Assembly: GCF_000242435.1 (NCBI RefSeq)
Contig: NZ_JH591187.1
Coordinates: 594,291-658,290, forward strand
Origin: Dialister succinatiphilus YIT 11850
Lineage (GTDB): Bacteria > Bacillota > Negativicutes > Veillonellales > Dialisteraceae
Reading direction: 5' to 3'
DNA: 64,000 bases
Numbering within the stretch: position 1 is the first letter of the stretch; each line of letters begins with the position of its first letter. A program made the position numbers and the translations under genes. The notes under the pieces are model-generated. The model was not told the origin of the DNA, searched no databases, and worked only from the letters and a program-made list of their open reading frames with translations. Below, piece by piece: positions 1 through 9,016 of this stretch.

Positions 1-83
1 ATGAAAACGTAGTTCACGCTTCCGATGCTCCGGAAACAGCAGCAAGAGAAATTGCTCTCTGGTTCCCTGAATTGAAGAAATAA
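1..83 (+). CDS. ndk: Nucleoside diphosphate kinase, C-terminal fragment (cut by window edge)
   Basis: An open frame enters from the left edge and stops at TAA 81-83. Its last 27 residues include VHASDAPETA followed by REIALWF, which is the characteristic C-terminal tail of nucleoside diphosphate kinase (the serine after the catalytic-His loop and the REI-x-LWF end). The enzyme transfers gamma-phosphate from ATP to other NDPs. Only the tail is visible, so completeness cannot be judged. The stop codon lies 10 bases before the next gene's ATG, which suggests co-transcription with the adenosyltransferase. Confidence 0.85.
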   Translation, partial: ENVVHASDAPETAAREIALWFPELKK

Positions 84-93
84 GGTGATTGTC

Positions 94-597
94 ATGGCAA
101 AGGTATATACACGTACAGGTGATAAGGGACAGACCAGCCTCTATACCAATCAGAGGGTATCGAAAGGCAGTCTTCGCGTTGAAGCTTATGGTACAGTGGA
201 CGAAGCGGACTCCGTTCTGGGAATGGCCCGCGCTTTTGCGGCTCATGACAATGTGAAGGAAACGATTTACAAGCTCCAGAAGGAACTGTGGCTTCTGATG
301 GCTGATGTGGCCAGCCTGGACCAGGAACCGAACATTACGCCGGAACATGTGACCAACCTGGAACACATCATCGACCAGTATACTGAATCCCTGGCACCTC
401 TGGACCATTTCCTGGTGCCCGGAGCTACAAAGGGTTCCAGTTTCCTGGATGTGGCCAGATCCGTGGTACGCCGCGCTGAAAGATGTATGTGGCGTCTGGC
501 AGAAGCAGAAGATGTACATGATGTGGATATCCGCTATCTGAACCGTCTCTCTGACCTCTGCTTCACTCTGGCCCGCTATGAAGCGGAAGTGAAATAA
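94..597 (+). CDS. PduO-type cob(I)alamin adenosyltransferase
   Basis: A 167-aa protein that transfers the adenosyl group of ATP to cob(I)alamin, making the coenzyme form of B12. The N-terminal TRTGDKG motif (residues 6-12) is the ATP-binding loop of the PduO family. DEADSVLG (about 38-45) and the arginine-rich RSVVRRAER helix near residue 125 are further family signatures. Length is normal for a stand-alone PduO enzyme. ATG 94 is chosen because AAGGTG (82-87) sits 6 bases before it; the in-frame GTG at 85 overlaps that ribosome-binding site. The gene implies B12-dependent metabolism in this organism, but no B12-dependent enzyme lies in the window. Confidence 0.93.
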   Translation: MAKVYTRTGDKGQTSLYTNQRVSKGSLRVEAYGTVDEADSVLGMARAFAAHDNVKETIYKLQKELWLLMADVASLDQEPNITPEHVTNLEHIIDQYTESLAPLDHFLVPGATKGSSFLDVARSVVRRAERCMWRLAEAEDVHDVDIRYLNRLSDLCFTLARYEAEVK

Positions 598-659
598 TCG
601 ATTCCTGATTTGGAAGGAGATATTCATGGCGTTGAATACCTCCTTCTTTTATTTTATAA

Positions 660-1512
660 TTTTATGGAAAGGACACACGAAGACGTCATTATGGACAAGC
701 CCTGTCTGGCTTGAGGGTTGACGGCCCGATGGGCCGAGGGTGGCTGGTGGCTGGGGAGCCACGCCTCCCACTCGTCATCCTGAGTGAAACGAAGGAACGT
801 CGGTCGACCAATTGAAAGGAAGGCCCTTTTATGGGCAGGCTCCTTCCTGCCTCCCACCGTCATCCGGGGTCGGTCAGCCGACAATAGGAAGGCCCTTTTA
901 TGGGCAGGCTAAGGGCCAACTTTGGCCGACTCGCGCATTCTATGCAGAATACGCGCAGTAAGAATAGTAAGTGAGAGGAGTGCCGGTAAATACCAGTCGG
1001 CGGGAAGTGTGCTTTCCTGTATTCCCACAGGGGCCTGCGCCTTATGGACAAGCCCTGTCGGGCTTGAGGGTTCAGGTGCCTTTCGGCGCCCCACTTGGAG
1101 GTCCTATGCAGGACCTCCACAGGGGCACTATAACCCGTGCTTACTGTAGGGCGAGGAAATGCACCCCTTTTGGTGGCTGGCGCCACCACCTTCCCCCCGG
1201 CGGGGGGACTTTATTCTTCGCTATGCGTTAGCTTTATTCTTCCCCCGCTTGCGGGGGAAGTCCGGCGTACCCGGATAAGGGGGAGGCGAGCGCAGCGAGC
1301 CAATCAGCAGAATGCTTATTACGTCCTATGACACAGAAAGGCAAATCTCGTAACGCTGACTTCATACTCATCGCCCGTAAGGGCGATACCATAACCCTCG
1401 GCCTGAAAGGCCGTCAAACTTAAGAACCCTTGGGCCGAAGGCCCATCCATCCTAAGAACCTTTCTCTCTGAACCAGCCTGCCGAAGGCCGGTCTAACTTA
1501 AGAACCCTTTTT
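660..1512. repeat. Composite intergenic repeat, copy A
   Basis: This gene-free stretch is built from modules that recur in other gaps. In order: two hairpins in the form GAC-stem-GAGGGTT (about 672-725); a CATCCTGAG-type module (774-805); a hairpin with a 4-base loop at 932-955; a piece shared with 19.1 and 28.5 kb (953-1017); a hairpin GGAGGTCCT/AGGACCTCC at 1097-1118; a GGTGGC/GCCACC hairpin near 1176; a block starting CCCCCGC near 1245; and a chain of hairpins at 1370-1387, 1399-1413 and 1431-1445 joined by CTTAAGAACC linkers. The chain ends about 20 bases before the start of the U32 gene, so it would form that gene's leader if transcribed. No convincing ORF was found. Confidence 0.8.
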
Positions 1513-1533
1513 ATCATACACAGGAGGAATACC

Positions 1534-3942
1534 ATGGAATTACTGGCACCGGCAGGATCGCCGGAACATTTGAGAGCAGCCCTGGATGCAGGGGCTGATG
1601 CGGTCTATCTGGGTGGCAAACTTTTCAGCGCCCGCCGGTTTGCCGGTAATTTTTCCAATGAGGAGCTGAAGGAGGCGGTACGGGAGGCCCATCTCCATGG
1701 GGCCTGTGTCTATGTGACGCTGAATACCCTCATTGGCGATGTGGAAATGAAGGATTTACGGGACTATCTTTCTTTCCTCGATACCATCAAGTTGGACGGG
1801 CTTCTGGTGCAGGATCTGGGAGTGGCGGCCCTGGCCCGCAGGCTGGCGCCTTCCATTCCTCTCCATGCTTCCACCCAGATGACTATTTCAAATCTGGATG
1901 GTGCCCTGTTCATGAAGTCCCTGGGATTCCAGAGGGTGGTGCTGTCCCGGGAGCTGTCCCTTCCGGAAATTAAAAACATTGTGGAAAAATCGGGCGTGGA
2001 AATCGAAGTTTTTGTTCACGGGGCGCTGTGCGTGTGCTATTCCGGCCAGTGTCTCATGAGCTCCTTTATGGGCGGCCGCAGCGGCAACCGCGGTGCCTGC
2101 GCCCAGCCCTGCCGCATGCCTTACCATCTGGTGGATGAAAAGGGTCAGGCGCTGAACCATAGGGGAAATTATATTTTAAGCCTGAAGGATATGCTGGGCA
2201 TGGAGCGGATTTCCGATTTCCTCTCCGCCGGCGTATCGTCCCTCAAGGTGGAAGGCCGTATGAAGAGCGTGGAGTATGTGTATAACACCGTATCCGCTTA
2301 CCGCCGGGCCATTGATGAGGCGGAGCGCGGGAGAAAGACGGATACGGCGCCTCTGGTGAATATATTGAAAGAGGAGTTCAACCGCGGCTATGCGTCTTCC
2401 TATCTGGATGACCACATCGGCAGTCATATGATGACAGCCCTGGCGCCGGGCAACCACGGCGTGGATGCCGGAAAGGCGGAGTCCATCAAAGGCAGCTTTT
2501 TCAGCTTCCGCAGCGGGGGAGACTTTTCCCGGGCTGTGGGGGTTTCCTATGAAACGAACCACCAGACCATGGCCTTTGTGCCGATGAAAGATGTACGGCA
2601 GGAGCGGGATGGCCGTTTCTCCGTCCGCTTTACGGAAAGACCGAGGGATGGGGGCCAGATGTACTTTGTGGTGGAAGGGGAAAAGCACTCCACCGCCATG
2701 AAGGATGTGAAGGGAAAGATACCTCTGTCTCTTTCCTTTAAAGCGGTTCCCGGCGAGCCCCTTGTCCTTACTGCATGGGACCAGGAGGACCACAAGGTGA
2801 GCCTTTCGTCTGACTATATTGCAGAAAAGGCCAATTCCCGGGTGACTGCAGAAGAGGACATAGAAAAGCAGCTGGGCCGTCTGGGAAATACCTGGTTCAC
2901 CCTGAAAGAAGCGTTTATCAGGAATAAGGGATGCATGGTGCCGAAGAGCCTTTTGAACCATATGAGGCAGGAGGCGGTGGAACAACTGTCCGTCCTGCGG
3001 GAAAAGGACCATGAAAGGGACATCCCAAAGCAGGGGAAGGTTACCTTTTCTCCCCTTATTTCTGCGCCCCTTCCCGAGGAAAAGCCCCATGCAGTGCTGC
3101 GCACCGTTTCCCTGGACCAGGTGGAGGAAGGGCTGGCCCTGGGTGTTTCCCATTTCATCTTCGGCGGAGAAACATACGACCATTCCTCTGTGAGGGTAGA
3201 GGAATATAAAAAAGCCCTGTCCCTGGTAAAGGAAAAGGGCGGCATCATGATTTTTGCCCTGCCCAGGGTGGTGCGGGAGAAGAACAGGGAGAAGGAAGAC
3301 CGTATGCTGACCCGTCTGGCCGCCCTTTCTCCTGACGCCATGATGGCGGAGTATTCCGGTGTTCTGAAGGTCTGGCAGGAAGAGGGATGGACGATTCCTC
3401 TTCTGGCAGGCACTTCCTTTAATCTTTTCAACGGGGAAGCGGTGAAAGAAATCGAAGGCTTTGGCATGAAGGGCGCCATGGTGTCGGAGGAGGCTACCAT
3501 GCCCCAGATCCGGGACATGGTGAAAATGGCGTCCATCCCTCTGGCTGCCCTTGTGTATGGGCGCACGGAAATGATGGTTTCCGAGTACTGCGTCATTAAC
3601 AGCGTTATGGGGGACAAAGACAAGAACCACTGCCCTCAGTACTGCAGGAAAGGCTCCTATTTCCTGGAAGACGGAAAGGGAGGCCGGTTCCCTGTGAAGA
3701 CCGATGAATGGTGCCATATGCATATCTTAAATTCCCATGTACTGGATATGGCGCCCTATTTAAATGAATTGAAGCGCACAGGCCTTACCGGCTTCGTGCT
3801 GGATATGAGAGCGGAAAAAGACCAGGCCCCTGTGATTTCCGAATATATGGATATTCTTGGCGGCGTAAGACAAGCACCCTCTCCCTCTTCCCAAAAGGAG
3901 AAGGAATTCACCCGGGGGCACTTTTTCAGAGGAGTATTATAA
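1534..3942 (+). CDS. Peptidase U32 family protein with C-terminal DUF3656-type domain (RlhA-like)
   Basis: An 802-aa protein starting with the U32 signature LLAPAGSPE and an early ADAVYLGG segment. The core motif FVHGALC is followed by cysteines at 166, 173, 189 and 193, which match the cluster-binding cysteines of U32 proteins. The long C-terminal half fits the collagenase-like DUF3656 extension. Despite the peptidase name, characterised members (RlhA, TrhP) hydroxylate RNA bases: cytidine 2501 of 23S rRNA or uridine 34 of tRNA. The length favours the RlhA-type subgroup, but the substrate is inferred. AGGAGG lies 5-6 bases before ATG 1534. The stop codon abuts the mutS2 start, so the two genes form an operon. 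Confidence 0.88.
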   Translation: MELLAPAGSPEHLRAALDAGADAVYLGGKLFSARRFAGNFSNEELKEAVREAHLHGACVYVTLNTLIGDVEMKDLRDYLSFLDTIKLDGLLVQDLGVAALARRLAPSIPLHASTQMTISNLDGALFMKSLGFQRVVLSRELSLPEIKNIVEKSGVEIEVFVHGALCVCYSGQCLMSSFMGGRSGNRGACAQPCRMPYHLVDEKGQALNHRGNYILSLKDMLGMERISDFLSAGVSSLKVEGRMKSVEYVYNTVSAYRRAIDEAERGRKTDTAPLVNILKEEFNRGYASSYLDDHIGSHMMTALAPGNHGVDAGKAESIKGSFFSFRSGGDFSRAVGVSYETNHQTMAFVPMKDVRQERDGRFSVRFTERPRDGGQMYFVVEGEKHSTAMKDVKGKIPLSLSFKAVPGEPLVLTAWDQEDHKVSLSSDYIAEKANSRVTAEEDIEKQLGRLGNTWFTLKEAFIRNKGCMVPKSLLNHMRQEAVEQLSVLREKDHERDIPKQGKVTFSPLISAPLPEEKPHAVLRTVSLDQVEEGLALGVSHFIFGGETYDHSSVRVEEYKKALSLVKEKGGIMIFALPRVVREKNREKEDRMLTRLAALSPDAMMAEYSGVLKVWQEEGWTIPLLAGTSFNLFNGEAVKEIEGFGMKGAMVSEEATMPQIRDMVKMASIPLAALVYGRTEMMVSEYCVINSVMGDKDKNHCPQYCRKGSYFLEDGKGGRFPVKTDEWCHMHILNSHVLDMAPYLNELKRTGLTGFVLDMRAEKDQAPVISEYMDILGGVRQAPSPSSQKEKEFTRGHFFRGVL

Positions 3943-6291
3943 ATGGAAAAAGACATACTGGAAATACTGGAATTTGATAAAATCAGGGACAGGCTTGCCG
4001 AGCTGGCACCATCGGTGCTGTCGAAGAAAAGGGCCCTTTCGCTCACTCCCTCCTATGTGCCGGAAGTGGTGGAGAAAAGCCTGCAGGAAACAGACGAAGC
4101 ATCGGTGCTTCTGGAAAAGGAAATCACCACGCCCCTGGGGGAAACCCATGATATTCCGGGCCTTTTGAAGAAAGCAGAAAAAGGCAGCATTCTCACGGCA
4201 AGAGAGTTCCTCGATCTGGCCAATTCCCTGGACACATACAAGAAAATGCATCACTATTTTGAAGGGGAACGCCATCTGCAGTACCCGGCGCTGGAAGAAA
4301 TTTCCTCCCTTATCGTGCCCCAGGAAAGCCTGATTTCCCATATTTACCGGGTCTTTGACGAGCACGGAGAGGTGAAGGACCAGGCCTCCTTGAAACTGTA
4401 CCGCATCCGCACCCAGAAGGAAACGGTGAAGTCAAGAATCCGCCGTTCCTTCCAGCATATCCTTCAGGATAAGGACATGGCGCCCTACCTGCAGGATGCC
4501 ATTATCACCCAGAGAAACGGCCGCTACGTGGTGCCGGTGAAGGAAGAATACCGCTATAAATTCAGCGGCATCGTCCACGACCGCTCCTCCACAGGCCAGA
4601 CCCTTTTCATGGAACCCATGGCTTCCGTGGAACTGAACAACGATCTGGCGGAAATGACGGCGGCGGAAAAGCAGGAAATCCAGGACATCCTGCAGAACCT
4701 GACAGACGAGGTGAAGAAGACGGTGGAAGTGACGGAAAATAACTGCCGCCTGGCTACGGATATGGAATTCATCTTCACCAGGGCCAGACTGGCTCTTTCC
4801 ATGAAAGCCGTCAAGGCCCGCCACTCCGAAGGAGTGCTGGACCTTCGTAAGGCCCGCCATCCTTTAATCCCTGATGATAAGGTGGTGCCTGTGTCCATGA
4901 CCCTGGGCAAAACATTCCGCATCCTCGTCATCACAGGCTCCAACGCCGGCGGCAAAACTATTGCTATCAAGACCGCGGGACTTCTATCCCTCATGAACCA
5001 GGCGGGCCTCTTCATTCCGGCGGAAGAAGGGTCCATGCTCCCCGTGTATGAACATATCTATGCCATCATCGGCGATGAACAGAGCATCCAGGATAACCTC
5101 TCCACCTTTTCCAGTTACATTACACAGCTCGTTTCCTTCCTTCCATCGGCAGGACCAAAGGATCTGGTGCTGCTGGACGAACTGGGCTCCGGCACAGATC
5201 CTGTGGAAGGCGCTGCCCTGGCCCAGTCCGTTACGGAATACCTCCAGATGGAAGGGGTACCGGCCATCATTACCTCCCATTTCAGTGAAATGAAGAAACT
5301 GGCCTATGAAACGAAGGGAATCGAAAATGCTTTCGTGGAATTCGACGAAAAGACCCTGGCTCCCACCTACCGCCTCATTATCGGGGTTGCAGGAAACAGC
5401 AACGCCTTCAACATCTGCCGCCGCTTCGGCATGCCCGATATGATTCTGGGAAGGGCCATCCAGCTCAAAAACGAATCGCCCCTCCATAACATGGAAGAAG
5501 TCATGGAACGCCTCAACCAGCAGAGTCGGGACCTGAACAAAGAAAAGGACCGGGTGGACAAAACCCTGCATCAGGCGGAAGAACTGAAAAACTCTCTGGA
5601 AGACGCCAGAGACGAATTTTACCGGCGGAAAGACTCCATCCTTGAAAAGGCAAGAGAAGAAGCGGAAAATATGAAACGGGACCTCCGGGTGCAGTCGGAA
5701 ACCATTATCAAAGATTTGAAGAAAAACGCCGCCGCTTTGAATAAAAACAAACTGGGCGACAAGATTTCCGACATCCGCGGCCGGATCGACGGCCTTGCTG
5801 TGCCGGGCAGAGAAAACAGGAGAGACCCCCTTCCCAAAGACAAGATCCGGAAAGGGACCTATGTGTACATCGACACCATAGACAGCGAAGGCACCATTGT
5901 TTCCGTCAGCAGAAACCAAGTATCTGTCCAGTGCGGCCTCATCCAGGTCAAAGTCACCCCGGAACACCTCTTCAAGGCTAAAAAGCCAAAGAAACAGGAG
6001 AAAATCCTGCCCTATGCCCATAAAAAGACACTGACCCGCTCCGTGGCCCAGGTGCATACAGAACTGAACATTATAGGGAAAACAGTGGACGAAGCCATCC
6101 CCGAAGTAGACCGCTTCCTCAACGACTGCTTCATGGCCGGCATCTCCCCGGTGCGCATCATCCACGGCAAAGGCACCGGAAGCCTTCGAAGAGGCGTGCA
6201 GGACTACCTCAGAACATTAAACTTCGTCACCGACTTCCACGAAGCTGACCCCACCAACGGAGGCGCCGGCGTGACGGAAGTGTACTTCTGA
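3943..6291 (+). CDS. mutS2: MutS2 family ATPase / ribosome-rescue factor
   Basis: A 782-aa protein with the MutS2 layout: helical core and clamp, ATPase with Walker A GSNAGGKT (332-339) and the LDELGSGTDP Walker B segment, a long coiled coil (about 500-630), and a C-terminal Smr domain. MutS2 suppresses recombination and, in Bacillus, splits collided ribosomes (RqcU activity). The Smr domain keeps HGKGTG (741-746), but the usual LDLR motif reads LNII at 708-711, so nuclease activity is doubtful. The start codon follows the U32 stop directly, with GAGG about 10 bases upstream. The later rqcH gene belongs to the same ribosome quality-control theme but is unlinked. Confidence 0.95.
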   Translation: MEKDILEILEFDKIRDRLAELAPSVLSKKRALSLTPSYVPEVVEKSLQETDEASVLLEKEITTPLGETHDIPGLLKKAEKGSILTAREFLDLANSLDTYKKMHHYFEGERHLQYPALEEISSLIVPQESLISHIYRVFDEHGEVKDQASLKLYRIRTQKETVKSRIRRSFQHILQDKDMAPYLQDAIITQRNGRYVVPVKEEYRYKFSGIVHDRSSTGQTLFMEPMASVELNNDLAEMTAAEKQEIQDILQNLTDEVKKTVEVTENNCRLATDMEFIFTRARLALSMKAVKARHSEGVLDLRKARHPLIPDDKVVPVSMTLGKTFRILVITGSNAGGKTIAIKTAGLLSLMNQAGLFIPAEEGSMLPVYEHIYAIIGDEQSIQDNLSTFSSYITQLVSFLPSAGPKDLVLLDELGSGTDPVEGAALAQSVTEYLQMEGVPAIITSHFSEMKKLAYETKGIENAFVEFDEKTLAPTYRLIIGVAGNSNAFNICRRFGMPDMILGRAIQLKNESPLHNMEEVMERLNQQSRDLNKEKDRVDKTLHQAEELKNSLEDARDEFYRRKDSILEKAREEAENMKRDLRVQSETIIKDLKKNAAALNKNKLGDKISDIRGRIDGLAVPGRENRRDPLPKDKIRKGTYVYIDTIDSEGTIVSVSRNQVSVQCGLIQVKVTPEHLFKAKKPKKQEKILPYAHKKTLTRSVAQVHTELNIIGKTVDEAIPEVDRFLNDCFMAGISPVRIIHGKGTGSLRRGVQDYLRTLNFVTDFHEADPTNGGAGVTEVYF

Positions 6292-6295
6292 GAGT

Positions 6296-6835
6296 TTGGA
6301 CAAGCCCCTTTTGGGGCTTGAGGGTTCAAAAGGTCCAGAGTGTTCAAAGGGGAGGCGAGAAGAAATTAAGGCAACATCGGTCGTTGGATGGCCCCTTGAC
6401 TCCTGTCATTCTGAACGCAGTGAAGAATCTCGGTACGTGGCAAATATGAAGCCATAGGAATTCATGCAGGGGCCTGGTACCTGGAGGACACTTCCTGCCG
6501 ACTGGTATTTACCGGCATTCCTCTCACTTACTATTCTTACCAAGATCCTTCGCTTCGCTCAGGCTGACGGTGGGAGGCGGGAAGAAATCGAGGCAGCACC
6601 GGTCATGGGATGGCCCCTTGACTCCTGTCATTCTGAACGCAGGGAAGAATCTCGGTGCGTGGCAAATATGAAGCCATAGGAATTCATGCAGGGGCCTGGT
6701 ACCTGAAGCACACTTCCCGCCGACTGGTATTTAGCAGCGTTTCCCCTACTTACTGTTCTTACCGAGATCCTTCGTTTCACTCAGGATGACGAGTGGGAGG
6801 CGGGAAGGAGCCTGCCCACAAAAGGTCTTTCCTAT
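6296..6835. repeat. Composite intergenic repeat, copy B (two tandem module sets)
   Basis: Directly after mutS2 comes a hairpin with arms CAAGCCCC/GGGGCTTG and the GAGGGTT tail. It is followed by two roughly 235-bp units in tandem (about 6400-6630 and 6630-6830). Each holds a CATTCTGAACGCAG module, a GCAGGGGCCTGGTACCTG block, a CCGACTGGTATTTA block and an inverted GATCCTTCGCTT module. The same blocks occur in the opposite orientation at 19.08-19.31 kb. The first hairpin lacks a U-run but could still act as the mutS2 transcript end. Confidence 0.8.
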
Positions 6836-7728
6836 TCATTTTGAGAGCGTTGAGATTGGCGCTATGCAGGAACAGGGCGGACCCTGGATTACAGCGGCAT
6901 GGCCTTATCATAGCAGCTTGAAGCCTCATTATACTTTTTCATCTGCTTTGAATAAAAGTCTCCCAGTGACAGCAAGCATACGGGGTGGTCCGGACGCTCG
7001 TTCAACGCTGTGGGAGAGGAAACTACGCTTCCATAACTTGCCTCCCACTGCCTGTAAGGGAAGCGATAATCATCGGACTATCATATTTTTTCAAAAAATT
7101 TTTCTAAGCGGGGGTCTAGAGATGGAACTTTCAACGATATTAATAATAGAGGGATGAAAAGACCTCATGAGATGATGAATCTGATTTCCAAACGGCCATC
7201 CTCCATATCCGCGGTAAGGAGAAGGGCAGGGGAGAGAAGAGACATCAGGGAATTCCACTTTTTATCCCTCTGCTTCTGGAAACCCGGCCGGGAATCAGAA
7301 GGAAATGTAAGAAAAATGAAGACAGAAAAGCAATAAGGAAGAGCGATCGCAGGACTTTCCTCTCTCTGACGACATGATCCGAGCAGCACCCACGGAAGTG
7401 GGAGGGCCAAGGCGCGGACGCCTGATTCATTGGTTGAACTTACCTGGATACTCCCCTGATAGGCTTTTCTGTCTTTTTATTGCCTGATTTCATTTGGTTT
7501 CAAAAACCTGTCAAGTCCGCTGTTTTATTTTTTAGCGCCCATTTGCTCCGATTTTATCGGAGCTTTTTAGCTTGTTAAAGAAATTGAATGTTTTTATCCT
7601 TTCAAGATGCAGGAAAGAGTGAAAACATAGTTTCGGATTTTGTGAAAGAGTGAAATTTATCCTTCAGGAAGTTCGAAGCGATTTTTATGAGTAAAAAATG
7701 AGAAAAATACGACCATAAGTCGAAAAAA
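6836..7728. other. Gene-free stretch without recognised genes
   Basis: No open frame here has both a ribosome-binding site and recognisable protein character. A short frame at 7121-7156 and a 60-codon frame at 7154-7336 were considered and not accepted. Around 7392-7405 there is a CCCAC/GTGGG hairpin, and the stretch leads to the terminator-like hairpin at 7545. That leaves open a small non-coding RNA ending there, but no known RNA family was recognised. Confidence 0.4.
7545..7568 (+). terminator. Intrinsic terminator with no assigned gene
   Basis: Arms GCTCCGA (7545-7551) and TCGGAGC (7557-7563) pair perfectly around a 5-base loop and are followed by five T. No coding gene ends just upstream, so it may terminate an unrecognised transcript from 7.1-7.5 kb. 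Confidence 0.6.
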
Positions 7729-7767
7729 GCCATGCTATAGTATGGCCAGCCGGTAAATACATACCGG
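7729..7767. promoter_or_regulatory. Two adjacent inverted repeats before the sigma-like gene
   Basis: GCCATGCTATAGTATGGC (7729-7746) is an imperfect 18-bp palindrome with a TATAGT that could serve as a -10 element. It is followed at 7750-7767 by CCGGTA/TACCGG around a 6-base spacer. They lie 29-67 bases before the start codon at 7796, where an operator or a leader hairpin would be expected. Function is inferred from position only. Confidence 0.4.
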
Positions 7768-7795
7768 AGCGCGCTTCGGAGAAAGTAGATTTCTC

Positions 7796-8401
7796 ATGAA
7801 AATTGCATATGAACACGACTATATTGATTCTCTTGTTTTGAAAGCACGGCAGGGCGATGACAGGGCGAAGGAGGATTTGTGCAAATGCTTCCGTCCTCTG
7901 GTATACAAGCTTACAAAAACCGCTTATGAGACCATTGAGTACGAAGACATGGCCCAGGACCTGTGGGTGGTATTTCTGGAAAAACTTTCTCTCTATGATG
8001 CAGGAAGGGGGCTTCCTTTCCCGGCCTATATGAAGAGACATCTCACCTATGCCGCCTTGAATTACATGCGGCAGCATGAAATGCTCCTGAAGCACAGCGG
8101 CATCAAAGATGGGAAAACGAAGGAGCTTCTCCTTTCCGGGGAAATCCGGCTGGATGGGGTTCGGCAGAACTGGTATGAAATAGGGGAGCCGTCCCTTTCC
8201 GAAAAGGAAGTGAACGCACTGATTCACGGATTCCATCTCACAAAGAGGCAGGAGGAGGTGCTCCGCCTCCGCATGGAGGGATACTCCTGGCTTACCATCG
8301 GTGAAATTTGTCACATTTCCTATAAGAATGTGTACAAGCACAAACGGAAAATCCAGGCCCTGGCCAGAAATGATGAAAATTTCAAAAAATATTTTGCCTG
8401 A
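7796..8401 (+). CDS. RNA polymerase sigma-70 family factor (small, ECF/SigO-like)
   Basis: A 201-aa protein. Residues about 10-100 resemble sigma region 2 (LVLKARQGDDRAKEDL, then EDMAQDLWVVFLE). The C-terminal part LTKRQEEVLRLRMEGYSW and the following helix look like a region 4 helix-turn-helix. Region 3 is absent, as in alternative sigma factors. GGAGAAAG at 7778-7785 serves as the ribosome-binding site with a long 10-base gap. The neighbours are DUF2922 and DUF1659 proteins; the three together recur in Bacillota near YvrI/SigO-type factors. Target promoters are unknown. The small YvrJ protein that often accompanies such sets was not found. Confidence 0.75.
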   Translation: MKIAYEHDYIDSLVLKARQGDDRAKEDLCKCFRPLVYKLTKTAYETIEYEDMAQDLWVVFLEKLSLYDAGRGLPFPAYMKRHLTYAALNYMRQHEMLLKHSGIKDGKTKELLLSGEIRLDGVRQNWYEIGEPSLSEKEVNALIHGFHLTKRQEEVLRLRMEGYSWLTIGEICHISYKNVYKHKRKIQALARNDENFKKYFA

Positions 8402-8525
8402 GGGGGTCTAGAAAAGGAAGTTACCCCGATTGTAGTACCAGAAGGGAGAAATGAGAAACAGAACAACCCCGGCGGCCGAGGGGTTGAAAAATCTGTAAGT
8501 GGTTCCCTTCGGAAAGGGGAGCGAA

Positions 8526-8732
8526 ATGAAAACGCTCAATCTTGTATTCAGAACATCCGGTAAGTCCACAATGACTGTCACTTTGACCAATCCCAAGGAC
8601 AGCCTCACCAGGGAAGAAGTGAACGCGGCAGCGGCCAAACTGATTCCCATTCTTATCACCCGCAGCGGGGCGGAAGTGACGGAGCTTGAAAAAGTCACCA
8701 TTTCCACCACCACCACGGAAGAGTTGGCATAA
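8526..8732 (+). CDS. DUF2922 family small protein
   Basis: A 68-aa protein beginning MKTLNLVFRTSGKS with an LTNPKDSLTREEV segment, which matches the general pattern of DUF2922. No function is established for the family. ATG 8526 is preceded by AAAGGGGA with good spacing; an in-frame GTG at 8499 would add nine residues but lacks a site. It lies 14 bases before the DUF1659 gene and downstream of the sigma-like factor, so all three are probably one transcript ending at the 8986 terminator. Confidence 0.8.
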   Translation: MKTLNLVFRTSGKSTMTVTLTNPKDSLTREEVNAAAAKLIPILITRSGAEVTELEKVTISTTTTEELA

Positions 8733-8746
8733 GGAGGTGATCTATC

Positions 8747-8974
8747 ATGGCTGCAACAAAAAACATGACTGATATCAAGCTGCAGGTCATCGTTGAAAAT
8801 GGTACCACCGCAAGCGGCAAGAAAGCCACCAAAAACATTTCCTTCAACCAGATCAAGCTCAGCGCCACAGACGACGAGCTCCTGGATGCAGGAAAAGCAG
8901 TGGCAGGCCTTCTCTCCACCAGTCTCGCCGGCATGCGCCTGGTCAATACCTATGACCTCACCGATGCAGGATAA
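8747..8974 (+). CDS. DUF1659 family small protein
   Basis: A 75-aa protein with TKNISFNQIKLSATDDEL in its middle, matching the DUF1659 pattern. Its function is unknown. AAGGAGGTGA precedes the ATG at ideal spacing, one of the strongest ribosome-binding sites in the window, so strong expression is likely. Its length and N-terminal half resemble the DUF2922 neighbour (both have a threonine-rich strand followed by an acidic helix), so the pair could form a complex; that is inference. Confidence 0.8.
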   Translation: MAATKNMTDIKLQVIVENGTTASGKKATKNISFNQIKLSATDDELLDAGKAVAGLLSTSLAGMRLVNTYDLTDAG

Positions 8975-8985
8975 GACATGAAAAA

Positions 8986-9016
8986 ATCCCCGCTCTCCAT
9001 GGGCGGGGATTTTTTT
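8986..9016 (+). terminator. Intrinsic terminator after the DUF1659 gene
   Basis: Arms ATCCCCGC (8986-8993) and GCGGGGAT (9003-9010) with a 9-base loop and a seven-T run. It starts 12 bases after the stop codon and closes the sigma/DUF2922/DUF1659 unit. Confidence 0.9.

Noticed and set aside
1370-1510. Hairpin chains as a CRISPR array
   Set aside because: The repeated part is the linker and loop, the spacing is irregular, the variable parts are self-complementary rather than spacer-like, and no cas genes are present.
660-1512. Short ORFs inside the repeat blocks (also 6.4-7.2, 21.6-22.3 and 25.4-26.6 kb)
   Set aside because: They follow the repeat modules, have no ribosome-binding sites and have no protein-like composition. 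Similar frames in other copies only reflect the shared DNA.
2176-3723. A 515-codon open frame on the minus strand
   Set aside because: It lies wholly inside the U32 gene in a complementary frame, has no ribosome-binding site and shows no protein family character.
7154-7336. A 60-codon plus-strand frame
   Set aside because: No convincing ribosome-binding site, Arg/Ser/Glu-rich composition without a pattern, and no neighbour context.
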